From: Amaranthus tricolor
Taxonomy: Eukaryota > Streptophyta > Magnoliopsida > Caryophyllales > Amaranthaceae
DNA length: 64,000 nt
NCBI RefSeq assembly: GCF_026212465.1
Contig: NC_080050.1
Span: 34,244,130 to 34,308,129, forward strand
Direction of reading: 5' to 3'
Each line of letters starts with the position of its first letter. Position 1 is the first letter of the stretch. Under the pieces are notes generated by a model, which worked only from the letters and a program-made list of their open reading frames with translations, was not told the DNA's origin and did no database searches. A program made the translations under genes and the position numbers. Of this stretch, positions 12,001-27,066 are shown piece by piece.

Positions 12001-15000
12001 TTGGTATATATTATTGTGTTGAAGTGGTTAGATTTGAAAATAATAGTCATATGATAGAAATTACGTGTTAAATTGCGATTTTATGTGTTTATAAGCTTTT
12101 TTGGCACTTTCGCACATAAAGTAGCCCAAACTTGCGTTGTTTTGCATGAAACCTTGCACACAACACTGTTCTGTATATATTATTGTGTTGAAGTGGTTAT
12201 AATTCAAAATGATAGTTATATGCTAGAAATTACGTGCTAAAGGTGTGATTTTAAGGGTTTTTAAGCTTTTTTGGCACTTACACGAATAAAGTAGCTTAAA
12301 TTTGGTTTGTTTTGCACGAAACATGGAATAACACACTCTTTGGTATATATTATTGTGTTGAAGTGGTTAGATTTGAAAATAATAGTCATATGATAGAAAT
12401 TATGTGTTAAGTTGCGATTTGATGTGTTTTTAAGCTTTTTTGGCACTTTCGCACATAAAGTAGCCCAAACTTGTTTTGTTTTGCACGAAACCTGGCACAC
12501 AACACTATTTGGTGTATATTATTATGTTGAAGTGGTTAGAATTTAAAATCATTGTTATATACTCGAAATTACGTTCTATAGGTGTGATTTTAAGGGTTTT
12601 TAAGCTTTTTTGGCACTTACACGATTAAAGTAGCTTAAATTTTGTATGTTTTGCACGAAATTTGGAACAAAACACTTTTTGGTATATATTATTGTGTTGA
12701 AGTGGTTAGAATTGAAAATAATAGTCATATGATAGAAATTACGTGTTAAGTTGTGATTTTATGTGTTTTTAAGCTTTTTTGGCACTTTCGCACATAAAGT
12801 AGCCGATACTTGCGTTGTTATGCACGTAACTTGGCACACAACACTATTTGGTATATATTATTGTTTTTAAGTGGTTAGAATTTAAAATCATAGTTATATG
12901 CTAGAATTTACATTCTAAAGCTGTGATTGTAAGGGTTTTTAAGCTTTTTTGGTACTTACACGAATAAAGTAGCTTAAATTTGGTTTGTTTTGCACGAAAC
13001 ATGGAACAAAACACTCTTTGGTATATATTATTGTGTTGAAGTGGTTGGATTTGAAAATAATAGTCATATGATAGAAATTACGTGTTAACGTGCGATTTTA
13101 TGTGTTTATAAGCTTTTTTGGCACTTTCGCACATAAAGTAGCCCAAACTTGCGTTGTTTTGCAGGAAACGTGGCACACAACACTGTTTGGTATATATTAT
13201 TATGTTGAAGTGGTTAGAATTTAAAATGATAGTTATATGCTAGAAATTACGTGCTAAAGGTGTGATTTTAAGGGTTTTTATGCTTTTTTGGCACTTAAAC
13301 GAATAAAGTAGCTTAAATTTGGTTTTTTTTGCACGAAACATGGAATAACACACTCTTTGGTATATATTATTGTGTTGAAGTGGTTCGATTTGAAAATAAT
13401 AGTCATATGATAGAAATTACGTTTTAAATTGCGATTTTATGTGTTTATAAGCTTTTTTGGCACTTTCGCACATAAAGTAGCCCAAACTTGCGTTGTTTTG
13501 CAGGAAACTTGGCACACAACACTGTTTGGTATATATTATTGTGTTGAAGTGGTTAGAATTTAAAATGATAGTTATATGCTAGAAATTACGTGCTAAATGT
13601 GTGATTTTAAGGGTTTTTAAGCTTTTTTGGCACTTACACGAATAAAGTAGCTTAACTTTGGTTTGTTTTGCACGAAACATGGAATAACACACTCTTTGGT
13701 ATATATTATTGTGTTGAAGTGGTTAGAATTGAAAATAATAGTCATATGATAGAAATTATGTGTTAAGTTGCGATTTGATGTGTTTTTAAGCTTTTTTGGC
13801 ACTTTCGCACATAAAGTAGCCCAAACTTGCTTTGTTTTGCACGAAACTTGGCACACAACACTATTTGGTATATATTATTATGTTGAAGTGGTTAGAATTT
13901 AAAATCATTGTTATATGCTCGAAATTACGTTCTATAGGTGTGATTTAAAGGGTTTTTAAGCTCTTTCGGCACTTACACGATTAAAGTAGCTTAAATTTGG
14001 TATGTTTTGCACGAAATTTGGAACAAAACACTTTTTGGTATATATTATTGTGTTGAAGTGGCTAGAATTGAAAATAATAGTCAAATGATAGAAATTACGT
14101 GTTAAGTTGCGATTTGATGTGTTTTTAAGCTTTTTTGGCACTTTCGCACATAAAGTAGCCCAAACTTGCTTTGTTTGGCACGAAACATGGCACACAACAC
14201 TATTTGGTATATATTAATGTGTTGAAGTGGTTGGAATTTAAAATCATTGTTATATGCTCGAAATTACGTTCTATAGGTGTGATTTTAAGGGTTTTTAATC
14301 TTTTTTGGCACTTACACGAATAAATTAGCTTAAATTTGGTATGTTTTGCACGAAATTTGGAACAAAGCACTTTTTGGTATATATTATTTTGTTGAAGTGG
14401 TTAGAATTGAAAATAATAGTCATATGATAGAAATTACGTGTTAAGTTGCGATTTGATATGTTTTTAAGCTTTTTTGGCACTTTCGCACATAAAGTAGCCC
14501 AAACTTGCGTTGTTTTGCAGGAAACTTGGCACACAACACTGTTTGGTATATATTATTGTGTTGAAGTGGTTAGAATTTAAAATCATAGTTATGTGCTAGA
14601 ATTTACATTCTAAAGGTGTGATTTTAAGGGTTTTAAAGCTTTTTTTGGCACTTACACGAATAAAGTAGCTTAAATTTGGTTTGTTTTGCTCGAAACATGG
14701 AACAAAACACTCTTTGGTATATATTATTGTGTTGAAGTGGTTAGATTTGAAAATAATAGTCATATGATAGAAATTACGTGTTAAATTGCGATTTTATGTG
14801 TTTATAAGCTTTTTTGGCACTTTCGCACATAAAGTAGCCCAAACTTGCGTTGTTTTGCATGAAACCTTGCACACAACACTGTTCTGTATATATTATTGTG
14901 TTGAAGTGGTTATAATTCAAAATGATAGTTATATGCTAGAAATTACGTGCTAAATGTGTGATTTTAAGGGTTTTTAAGCTTTTTTGGCACTTACACGAAT

Positions 15001-18000
15001 AAAGTAGCTTAAATTTGGTTTGTTTTGCACGAAACATGGAATAACACACTCTTTGGTATATATTATTGTGTTGAAGTGGTTAGATTTGAAAATAATAGTC
15101 ATATGATAGAAATTATGTGTTAAGTTGCGATTTGATGTGTTTTTAAGCTTTTTTGGCACTTTCGCACATAAAGTAGCCCAAACTTGCTTTGTTTTGCACG
15201 AAACCTGGCACACAACACTATTTGGTATATATTATTATGTTGAAGTGGTTAGAATTTAAAATCATTGTTATATGCTCGAAATTACGTTCTATAGGTGTGA
15301 TTTTAAGGTTTTTAAGCTTTTTTGGCACTTACACGATTAAAGTAGCTTAAATTTGGTATGTTTTGCACGAAATTTGGAACAAAACACTTTTTGGTATATA
15401 TTATTGTGTTGAAGTGGTTAGAATTGAAAATAATAGTCATATGATAGAAATTACGTGTTAAGTTGTGATTTTATGTGTTTTTAAGCTTTTTTGGCACTTT
15501 CGCACATAAAGTAGCCGAAACTTGCGTTGTTTTGCACGTAACTTGGCACACAACACTATTTGGTATATATTATTGTTTTTAAGTGGTTAGAATTTAAAAT
15601 CATTGTTATATGCTAGAATTTACATTCTAAAGCTGTGATTTTAAGGGTTTTTAAGCTTTTTTTTTACTTACACGAATAAAGTAGCTTAAATTTGGTTTGT
15701 TTTGCACGAAACATGGAACAAAACACTCTTTGGTATATATTATTGTGTTGAAGTGGTTGGATTTGAAAATAATAGTCATATGATAGAAATTACGTGTTAA
15801 CGTGCGATTTTATGTGTTTATAAGCTTTTTTGGCACTTTCGCACATAAAGTAGCCCAAACTTGCGTTGTTTTGCAGGAAACTTGGCACACAACACTGTTT
15901 GGTATATATTATTGTGTTGAAGTGGTTAGAATTTAAAATGATAGTTATATGCTAGAAATTACGTGCTAAATGTGTGATTTTAAGGGTTTTTAAGCTTTTT
16001 TGGCACTTACACGAATAAAGTAGCTTAACTTTGGTTTGTTTTGCACGAAACATGGAATAACACACTCTTTGGTATATATTATTGTGTTGAAGTGGTTAGA
16101 ATTGAAAATAATAGTCATATGATAGAAATTATGTGTTAAGTTGCGATTTGATGTGTTTTTAAGCTTTTTTGGCACTTTCGCACATAAAGTAGCTCAAACT
16201 TGCTTTGTTTTGCACGAAACTTGGCACACAACACTATTTGGTATATATTATTATGTTGAAGTGGTTAGAATTTAAAATCATTGTTATATGCTCGAAATTA
16301 CGTTCTATAGGTGTGATTTAAAGGGTTTTTAAGCTCTTTCGGCACTTACACGATTAAAGTAGCTTAAATTTGGTATGTTTTGCACGAAATTTGGAACAAA
16401 ACACTTTTTGGTATATATTATTGTGTTGAAGTGGTTAGAATTGAAAATAATAGTCAAATGATAGAAATTACGTGTTAAGTTGCGATTTGATGTGTTTTTA
16501 AGCTTTTTTGGCACTTTCGCACATAAAGTAGCCCAAACTTGCTTTGTTTGGCACGAAACATGGCACACAACACTATTTGGTATATATTAATGTGTTGAAG
16601 TGGTTGGAATTTAAAATCATTGTTATATGCTCGAAATTACGTTCTATAGGTGTGATTTTAAGGGTTTTTAATCTTTTTTGGCACTTACACGAATAAATTA
16701 GCTTAAATTTGGTATGTTTTGCACGAAATTTGGAACAAAGCACTTTTTGGTATATATTATTGTGTTGAAGTGGTTAGAATTGAAAATAATAGTCATATGA
16801 TAGAAATTACGTGTTAAGTTGCGATTTGATATGTTTTTAAGGTTTTTTGGCACTTTCGCACATAAAGTAGCCCAAACTTGCGTTGTTTTGCAGGAAACTT
16901 GGCACACAACACTGTTTGGTATATATTATTGTGTTGAAGTGGTTAGAATTTAAAATCATAGTTATATGCTAGAATTTACATTCTAAAGGTGTGATTTTAA
17001 GGGTTTTTAAGCTTTTTTTGGCACTTACACGAATAAAGTAGCTTAAATTTGGTTTGTTTTGCACGAAACATGGAACAAAACACTCTTTGGTATATATTAT
17101 TGTGTTGAAGTGGTTAGATTTGAAAATAATAGTCATATGATAGAAATTACGTGTTAAATTGCGATTTTATGTGTTTATAAGCTTTTTTGGCACTTTCGCA
17201 CATAAAGTAGCCCAAACTTGCGTTGTTTTGCATGAAACCTTGCACACAACACTGTTCTGTATATATTATTGTGTTGAAGTGGTTATAATTCAAAATGATA
17301 GTTATATGCTAGAAATTACGTGCTAAAGGTGTGATTTTAAGGGTTTTTAAGCTTTTTTGGCACTTACACGAATAAAGTAGCTTAAATTTGGTTTGTTTTA
17401 CACGAAACATGGAATAACACACTCTTTGGTATATATTATTGTGTTGAAGTGGTTAGATTTGAAAATAATAGTCATATGATAGAAATTATGTGTTAAGTTG
17501 CGATTTGATGTGTTTTTAAGCTTTTTTGGCACTTTCGCACATAAAGTAGCCCAAACTTGCTTTGTTTTGCCCGAAACCTGGCACACAACACTATTTGGTA
17601 TATATTATTATGTTGAAGTGGTTAGAATTTAAAATCATTGTTATATGCTCGAAATTACGTTCTATAGGTGTGATTTTAAGGGTTTTTAAGCTTTTTTGGC
17701 ACTTACACGATTAAAGTAGCTTAAATTTGGTATGTTTTGCACGAAATTTGGAACAAAACACTTTTTGGTATATATTATTGTGTTGAAGTGGTTAGAATTG
17801 AAAATAATAGTCATATGATAGAAATTACGTGTTAAGTTGTGATTTTATGTGTTTTTAAGCTTTTTTGGCACTTTCGCACATAAAGTAGCCGAAACTTGCG
17901 TTGTTTTGCACGTAACTTGGCACACAACACTATTTGGTATAGATTATTGTTTTTAAGTGGTTAGAATTTAAAATCATAGTTATATGCTAGAATTTACATT

Positions 18001-19608
18001 CTAAAGCTGTGATTTTAAGGGTTTTTAAGCTTTTTTGGTACTTACACGAATAAAGTAGCTTAAATTTGGTTTGTTTTGCACGAAACATGGAACAAAACAC
18101 TCTTTGGTATATATTATTGTGTTGAAGTGGTTGGATTTGAAAATAATAGTCATATGATAGAAATTACGTGTTAACGTGCGATTTTATGTGTTTATAAGCT
18201 TTTTTGGCACTTTCGCACATAAAGTAGCCCAAACTTGCGTTGTTTTGCAGGAAGCTTGGCACACAACACTGTTTGGTATATATTATTGTGTTGAAGTGGT
18301 TAGAATTTAAAATGATAGTTATATGCTAGAAATTACGTGCTAAAGGTGTGATTTTAAGGGTTTTTATGCTTTTTTGGCACTTAAACGAATAAAGTAGCTT
18401 AAATTTGGTTTTTTTTTGCACGAAACATGGAATAACACACTCTTTGGTATATATTATTGTGTTGAAGTGGTTCGATTTGAAAATAATAGTCATATGATAG
18501 AAATTACGTTTTAAATTGCGATTTTATGTGTTTATAAGCTTTTTTGGCACTTTCGCACATAAAGTAGCCCAAACTTGCGTTGTTTTGCAGGAAACTTGGC
18601 ACACAACACTGTTTGGTATATATTATTGTGTTGAAGTGGTTAGAATTTAAAATGATAGTTATATGCTAGAAATTACGTGCTAAATGTGTGATTTTAAGGG
18701 TTTTTAAGCTTTTTTGGCACTTACACGAATAAAGTAGCTTAACTTTGGTTTGTTTTGCACGAAACATGGAATAACACACTCTTTGGTATATATTATTGTG
18801 TTGAAGTGGTTAGAATTGATAATAATAGTCATATGATAGAAATTATGTGTTAAGTTGCGATTTGATGTGTTTTTAAGCTTTTTTGGCACTTTCGCACATA
18901 AAGTAGCCCAAACTTGCTTTGTTTGGCACGAAACATGGCACACAACACTATTTGGTATATATTAATGTGTTGAAGTGGTTGGAATTTAAAATCATTGTTA
19001 TATGCTCGAAATTACGTTCTATAGGTGTGATTTTAAGGGTTTTTAATCTTTTTTGGCACTTACACGAATAAATTAGCTTAAATTTGGTATGTTTTGCACG
19101 AAATTTGGAACAAAGCACTTTTTGGTATATATTATTGTGTTGAAGTGGTTAGAATTGAAAATAATAGTCATATGATAGAAATTACGTGTTAAGTTGCGAT
19201 TTGATATGTTTTTAAGCTTTTTTGGCACTTTCGCACATAAAGTAGCCCAAACTTGCGTTGTTTTGCAGGAAACTTGGCACACAACACTGTTTGGTATATA
19301 TTATTGTGTTGAAGTGGTTAGAATTTAAAATCATAGTTATATGCTAGAATTTACATTCTAAAGGTGTGATTTTAAGGGTTTTTTAAGCTTTTTTTTGGCA
19401 CTTACACGAATAAAGTAGCTTAAATTTGGTTTGTTTTGCACGAAACATGGAACAAAACACTCTTTGGTATATATTATTGTGTTGAAGTGGTTAGATTTGA
19501 AAATAATAGTCATATGATAGAAATTACGTGTTAAATTGCGATTTTATGTGTTTATAAGCTTTTTTGGCACTTTCGCACATAAAGTAGCCCAAACTTGCGT
19601 TGTTTTGC
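9091..19608 (+). repeat. dimeric satellite with 3-, 6-, 8-, 7- and 7-dimer spacings
   Basis: The private variant ATGAAACCTTGCACAC recurs at 9091, 10110, 12146, 14859, 17232 and 19609. Intervals are 1019, 2036, 2713, 2373 and 2377 bp, that is 3, 6, 8, 7 and 7 dimers of 339 bp. Other variants repeat with the same register, for example TTTGTTTGGCACGAAACATGG and AAGCTGTGATTTTAAGG. The two 7-dimer units (14859-17231, 17232-19608) are nearly the same in order and sequence. No gene is present. Confidence 0.88.
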
Positions 19609-22600
19609 ATGAAACCTTGCACACAACACTGTTCTGTATATATTATTGTGTTGAAGTGGTTATAATTCAAAATGATAGTTATATGCTAGAAATTACGTGC
19701 TAAAGGTGTGATTTTAAGGGTTTTTAAGCTTTTTTGGCACTTACACGAATAAAGTAGCTTAAATTTGGTTTGTTTTGCACGAAACATGGAATAACACACT
19801 CTTTGGTATATATTATTGTGTTGAAGTGGTTAGATTTGAAAATAATAGTCATATGATAGAAATTATGTGTTAAGTTGCGATTTGATGTGTTTTTAAGCTT
19901 TTTTGGCACTTTCGCACATAAAGTAGCCCAAACTTGCTTTGTTTTGCCCGAAACCTGGCACACAACACTATTTGGTATATATTATTATGTTGAAGTGGTT
20001 AGAATTTAAAATCATTGTTATATGCTCGAAATTACGTTCTATAGGTGTGATTTTAAGGGTTTTTAAGCTTTTTTGGCACTTACACGATTAAAGTAGCTTA
20101 AATTTGGTATGTTTTGCACGAAATTTGGAACAAAACACTTTTTGGTATATATTATTGTGTTGAAGTGGTTAGAATTGAAAATAATAGTCATATGATAGAA
20201 ATTACGTGTTAAGTTGTGATTTTATGTGTTTTTAAGCTTTTTTGGCACTTTCGCACATAAAGTAGCCGAAACTTGCGTTGTTTTGCACGTAACTTGGCAC
20301 ACAACACTATTTGGTATATATTATTGTTTTTAAGTGGTTAGAATTTAAAATCATTGTTATATGCTAGAATTTACATTCTAAAGCTGTGATTTTAAGGGTT
20401 TTTAAGCTTTTTTGGTACTTACACGAATAAAGTAGCTTAAATTTGGTTTGTTTTGCACGAAACATGGAACAAAACACTCTTTGGTACATATTATTGTGTT
20501 AAAGTGGTTGGATTTGAAAATAATAGTCATATGATAGAAATTACGTGTTAACGTGCGATTTTATGTGTTTATAAGCTTTTTTGGCACTTTCGCACATAAA
20601 GTAGCCCAAACTTGCGTTGTTTTGCAGGAAACTTGGCACACAACACTGTTTGGTATATATTATTGTGTTGAAGTGGTTAGAATTTAAAATGATAGTTATA
20701 TGCTAGAAATTCCGTGCTAAAGGTGTGATTTTAAGGGTTTTTATGCTTTTTTGGCACTTAAACGAATAAAGTAGCTTAAATTTGGTTTTTTTTGCACGAA
20801 ACATGGAATAACACACTCTTTGGTATATATTATTGTGTTGAAGTGGTTCGATTTGAAAATAATAGTCATATGATAGAAATTACGTTTTAAATTGCGATTT
20901 TATGTGTTTATAAGCTTTTTTGGCACTTTCGCACATAAAGTAGCCCAAACTTGCGTTGTTTTGCAGGAAACTTGGCACACAACACTGTTTGGTATATATT
21001 ATTGTGTTGAAGTGGTTAGAATTTAAAATGATAGTTATATGCTAGAAATTACGTGCTAAATGTGTGATTTTAAGGGTTTTTAAGCTTTTTTGGCACTTAC
21101 ACGAATAAAGTAGCTTAACTTTGGTTTGTTTTGCACGAAACATGGAATAACACACTCTTTGGTATATATTATTGTGTTGAAGTGGTTAGAATTGAAAATA
21201 ATAGTCATATGATAGAAATTATGTGTTAAGTTGCGATTTGATGTGTTTTTAAGCTTTTTTGGCACTTTCGCACATAAAGTAGCTCAAACTTGCTTTGTTT
21301 TGCACGAAACTTGGCACACAACACTATTTGGTATATATTATTATGTTGAAGTGGTTAGAATTTAAAATCATTGTTATATGCTCGAAATTACGTTCTATAG
21401 GTGTGATTTAAAGGGTTTTTAAGCTCTTTCGGCACTTACACGATTAAAGTAGCTTAAATTTGGTATGTTTTGCACGAAATTTGGAACAAAACACTTTTTG
21501 GTATATATTATTGTGTTGAAGTGGTTAGAATTGAAAATAATAGTCAAATGATAGAAATTACGTGTTAAGTTGCGATTTGATGTGTTTTTAAGCTTTTTTG
21601 GCACTTTCGCACATAAAGTAGCCCAAACTTGCTTTGTTTGGCACGAAACATGGCACACAACACTATTTGGTATATATTAATGTGTTGAAGTGGTTGGAAT
21701 TTAAAATCATTGTTATATGCTCGAAATTACGTTCTATAGGTGTGATTTTAAGGGTTTTTAATCTTTTTTGGCACTTACACGAATAAATTAGCTTAAATTT
21801 GGTATGTTTTGCACGAAATTTGGAACAAAGCACTTTTTGGTATATATTATTGTGTTGAAGTGGTTAGAATTGAAAATAATAGTCATATGATAGAAATTAC
21901 GTGTTAAGTTGCGATTTGATATGTTTTTAAGCTTTTTTGGCACTTTCGCACATAAAGTAGCCCAAACTTGCGTTGTTTTGCAGGAAACTTGGCACACAAC
22001 ACTGTTTGGTATATATTATTGTGTTGAAGTGGTTAGAATTTAAAATCATAGTTATATGCTAGAATTTACATTCTAAAGGTGTGATTTTAAGGGTTTTTAA
22101 GCTTTTTTGGTACTTACACGAATAAAGTAGCTTAAATTTGGTTTGTTTTGCACGAAACATGGAATAACACACTCTTTGGTATATATTATTGTGTTGAAGT
22201 GGTTAGAATTGAAAATAATAGTCAAATGATAGAAATTACGTGTTAAGTTGCGATTTGATGTGTTTTTAAGCTTTTTTGGCACTTTCGCACATAAAGTAGC
22301 CCAAACTTGCTTTGTTTGGCACGAAACATGGCACACAACACTATTTGGTATATATTAATGTGTTGAAGTGGTTGGAATTTAAAATCATTGTTATATGCTC
22401 GAAATTACGTTCTATAGGTGTGATTTTAAGGGTTTTTAATCTTTTTTGGCACTTACACGAATAAATTAGCTTAAATTTGGTATGTTTTGCACGAAATTTG
22501 GAACAAAGCACTTTTTGGTATATGTTATTGTGTTGAAGTGGTTAGAATTGAAAATAATAGTCATATGATAGAAATTACGTGTTAAGTTGCGATTTGATGT

Positions 22601-23337
22601 GTTTTTAAGCTTTTTTGGTACTTTCGCACATAAAGTAGCCCAAACTTGCTTTGTTTTGCACGAAACTTGGCACACAACACTATTTGGTATATATTATTGT
22701 GTTGAAGTGGTTAGAATTAAAAATCATAGTTATATGCTTGAAATTACGTGCTTAAGGTGTGATTTTAAGGGTTTTTAAGCTTTTTTGGCACTTACACGAA
22801 TAAAGTAGCTTAAATTTGGTTTGTTTTGCACGAAATTTTGAACAAAACACTCTTTGGTATATATTATTGTGTTGAAGTGGTTAGAATTGAAAATAATAGT
22901 CATATGATAGAAATTACGTGTTAAGTTGTGATTTTATGTGTTTTTAAGCTTTTTTGGCACTTTCGCACATAAAGTAGCCGAAACTAGCGTTGTTTTGCAC
23001 GTAACTTGGCACACAACACTATTAGGTATATATTATTGTGTTGAAGTGGTTAGAATTTGAAATCATAGTTATATGCTAGAATTTACATTCTAAAAGTGTG
23101 ATTTTAAGGGTTTTTAAGCTTTTTTGGCACTTACACGAATAAAGTAGCTTAAATTTGGTTTGTTTTGCACAAAACATGGAACAAAACACTCTTTGGTATA
23201 TATTATTGTGTTGAAGTTGTTAGATTTGAAAATAATAGTCATATGATAGAAATTACGTGTTAAATTGCGATTTTATGTGTTTATAAGCTTTTTTGGCACT
23301 TTCGCACATAAAGTAGCCCAAACTTGCGTTGTTTTGC
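19609..23337 (+). repeat. 11-dimer HOR, copy 1 of a 3729-bp tandem duplication
   Basis: Copy 1 of a near-identical pair. Private variants recur exactly 3729 bp later: ATGAAACCTTGC at 19609/23338, GGTACATA at 20483/24212, and AATTCCGTGC about 20709/24438. 3729 equals 11 x 339. Limits are set by the marker; the true breakpoint lies near 19.56 and 23.28 kb because flanking sequence diverges there (CACAAAACATGG and GAAGTTGTTAG occur only upstream of copy 2). Confidence 0.88.
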
Positions 23338-26300
23338 ATGAAACCTTGCACACAACACTGTTCTGTATATATTATTGTGTTGAAGTGGTTATAATTCAAA
23401 ATGATAGTTATATGCTAGAAATTACGTGCTAAAGGTGTGATTTTAAGGGTTTTTAAGCTTTTTTGGCACTTACACGAATAAAGTAGCTTAAATTTGGTTT
23501 GTTTTGCACGAAACATGGAATAACACACTCTTTGGTATATATTATTGTGTTGAAGTGGTTAGATTTGAAAATAATAGTCATATGATAGAAATTATGTGTT
23601 AAGTTGCGATTTGATGTGTTTTTAAGCTTTTTTGGCACTTTCGCACATAAAGTAGCCCAAACTTGCTTTGTTTTGCCCGAAACCTGGCACACAACACTAT
23701 TTGGTATATATTATTATGTTGAAGTGGTTAGAATTTAAAATCATTGTTATATGCTCGAAATTACGTTCTATAGGTGTGATTTTAAGGGTTTTTAAGCTTT
23801 TTTGGCACTTACACGATTAAAGTAGCTTAAATTTGGTATGTTTTGCACGAAATTTGGAACAAAACACTTTTTGGTATATATTATTGTGTTGAAGTGGTTA
23901 GAATTGAAAATAATAGTCATATGATAGAAATTACGTGTTAAGTTGTGATTTTATGTGTTTTTAAGCTTTTTTGGCACTTTCGCACATAAAGTAGCCGAAA
24001 CTTGCGTTGTTTTGCACGTAACTTGGCACACAACACTATTTGGTATATATTATTGTTTTTAAGTGGTTAGAATTTAAAATCATTGTTATATGCTAGAATT
24101 TACATTCTAAAGCTGTGATTTTAAGGGTTTTTAAGCTTTTTTGGTACTTACACGAATAAAGTAGCTTAAATTTGGTTTGTTTTGCACGAAACATGGAACA
24201 AAACACTCTTTGGTACATATTATTGTGTTAAAGTGGTTGGATTTGAAAATAATAGTCATATGATAGAAATTACGTGTTAACGTGCGATTTTATGTGTTTA
24301 TAAGCTTTTTTGGCACTTTCGCACATAAAGTAGCCCAAACTTGCGTTGTTTTGCAGGAAACTTGGCACACAACACTGTTTGGTATATATTATTGTGTTGA
24401 AGTGGTTAGAATTTAAAATGATAGTTATATGCTAGAAATTCCGTGCTAAAGGTGTGATTTTAAGGGTTTTTATGCTTTTTTGGCACTTAAACGAATAAAG
24501 TAGCTTAAATTTGGTTTTTTTTGCACGAAACATGGAATAACACACTCTTTGGTATATATTATTGTGTTGAAGTGGTTCGATTTGAAAATAATAGTCATAT
24601 GATAGAAATTACGTTTTAAATTGCGATTTTATGTGTTTATAAGCTTTTTTGGCACTTTCGCACATAAAGTAGCCCAAACTTGCGTTGTTTTGCAGGAAAC
24701 TTGGCACACAACACTGTTTGGTATATATTATTGTGTTGAAGTGGTTAGAATTTAAAATGATAGTTATATGCTAGAAATTACGTGCTAAATGTGTGATTTT
24801 AAGGGTTTTTAAGCTTTTTTGGCACTTACACGAATAAAGTAGCTTAACTTTGGTTTGTTTTGCACGAAACATGGAATAACACACTCTTTGGTATATATTA
24901 TTGTGTTGAAGTGGTTAGAATTGAAAATAATAGTCATATGATAGAAATTATGTGTTAAGTTGCGATTTGATGTGTTTTTAAGCTTTTTTGGCACTTTCGC
25001 ACATAAAGTAGCTCAAACTTGCTTTGTTTTGCACGAAACTTGGCACACAACACTATTTGGTATATATTATTATGTTGAAGTGGTTAGAATTTAAAATCAT
25101 TGTTATATGCTCGAAATTACGTTCTATAGGTGTGATTTAAAGGGTTTTTAAGCTCTTTCGGCACTTACACGATTAAAGTAGCTTAAATTTGGTATGTTTT
25201 GCACGAAATTTGGAACAAAACACTTTTTGGTATATATTATTGTGTTGAAGTGGTTAGAATTGAAAATAATAGTCAAATGATAGAAATTACGTGTTAAGTT
25301 GCGATTTGATGTGTTTTTAAGCTTTTTTGGCACTTTCGCACATAAAGTAGCCCAAACTTGCTTTGTTTGGCACGAAACATGGCACACAACACTATTTGGT
25401 ATATATTAATGTGTTGAAGTGGTTGGAATTTAAAATCATTGTTATATGCTCGAAATTACGTTCTATAGGTGTGATTTTAAGGGTTTTTAATCTTTTTTGG
25501 CACTTACACGAATAAATTAGCTTAAATTTGGTATGTTTTGCACGAAATTTGGAACAAAGCACTTTTTGGTATATATTATTGTGTTGAAGTGGTTAGAATT
25601 GAAAATAATAGTCATATGATAGAAATTACGTGTTAAGTTGCGATTTGATATGTTTTTAAGCTTTTTTGGCACTTTCGCACATAAAGTAGCCCAAACTTGC
25701 GTTGTTTTGCAGGAAACTTGGCACACAACACTGTTTGGTATATATTATTGTGTTGAAGTGGTTAGAATTTAAAATCATAGTTATATGCTAGAATTTACAT
25801 TCTAAAGGTGTGATTTTAAGGGTTTTTAAGCTTTTTTGGTACTTACACGAATAAAGTAGCTTAAATTTGGTTTGTTTTGCACGAAACATGGAATAACACA
25901 CTCTTTGGTATATATTATTGTGTTGAAGTGGTTAGAATTGAAAATAATAGTCAAATGATAGAAATTACGTGTTAAGTTGCGATTTGATGTGTTTTTAAGC
26001 TTTTTTGGCACTTTCGCACATAAAGTAGCCCAAACTTGCTTTGTTTGGCACGAAACATGGCACACAACACTATTTGGTATATATTAATGTGTTGAAGTGG
26101 TTGGAATTTAAAATCATTGTTATATGCTCGAAATTACGTTCTATAGGTGTGATTTTAAGGGTTTTTAATCTTTTTTGGCACTTACACGAATAAATTAGCT
26201 TAAATTTGGTATGTTTTGCACGAAATTTGGAACAAAGCACTTTTTGGTATATGTTATTGTGTTGAAGTGGTTAGAATTGAAAATAATAGTCATATGATAG

Positions 26301-27066
26301 AAATTACGTGTTAAGTTGCGATTTGATGTGTTTTTAAGCTTTTTTGGTACTTTCGCACATAAAGTAGCCCAAACTTGCTTTGTTTTGCACGAAACTTGGC
26401 ACACAACACTATTTGGTATATATTATTGTGTTGAAGTGGTTAGAATTAAAAATCATAGTTATATGCTTGAAATTACGTGCTTAAGGTGTGATTTTAAGGG
26501 TTTTTAAGCTTTTTTGGCACTTACACGAATAAAGTAGCTTAAATTTGGTTTGTTTTGCACGAAATTTTGAACAAAACACTCTTTGGTATATATTATTGTG
26601 TTGAAGTGGTTAGAATTGAAAATAATAGTCATATGATAGAAATTACGTGTTAAGTTGTGATTTTATGTGTTTTTAAGCTTTTTTGGCACTTTCGCACATA
26701 AAGTAGCCGAAACTAGCGTTGTTTTGCACGTAACTTGGCACACAACACTATTAGGTATATATTATTGTGTTGAAGTGGTTAGAATTTGAAATCATAGTTA
26801 TATGCTAGAATTTACATTCTAAAGGTGTGATTTTAAGGGTTTTTAAGCTTTTTTGGCACTTACACGAATAAAGTAGCTTAAATTTGGTTTGTTTTGCACA
26901 AAACATGGAACAAAACACTCTTTGGTATATATTATTGTGTTGAAGTTGTTAGATTTGAAAATAATAGTCATATGATAGAAATTACGTGTTAAATTGCGAT
27001 TTTATGTGTTTATAAGCTTTTTTGGCACTTTCGCACATAAAGTAGCCCAAACTTGCGTTGTTTAGC
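23338..27066 (+). repeat. 11-dimer HOR, copy 2 of a 3729-bp tandem duplication
   Basis: Second copy, same order of half-units and same rare variants as copy 1. I noticed few differences, for example CTAAAAGTGTG at about 23093 against CTAAAGGTGTG at about 26822. At the start of the next unit the marker changes to TTTAGCAGGAAACC (27061 on), showing that the duplication ends there. Confidence 0.88.
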
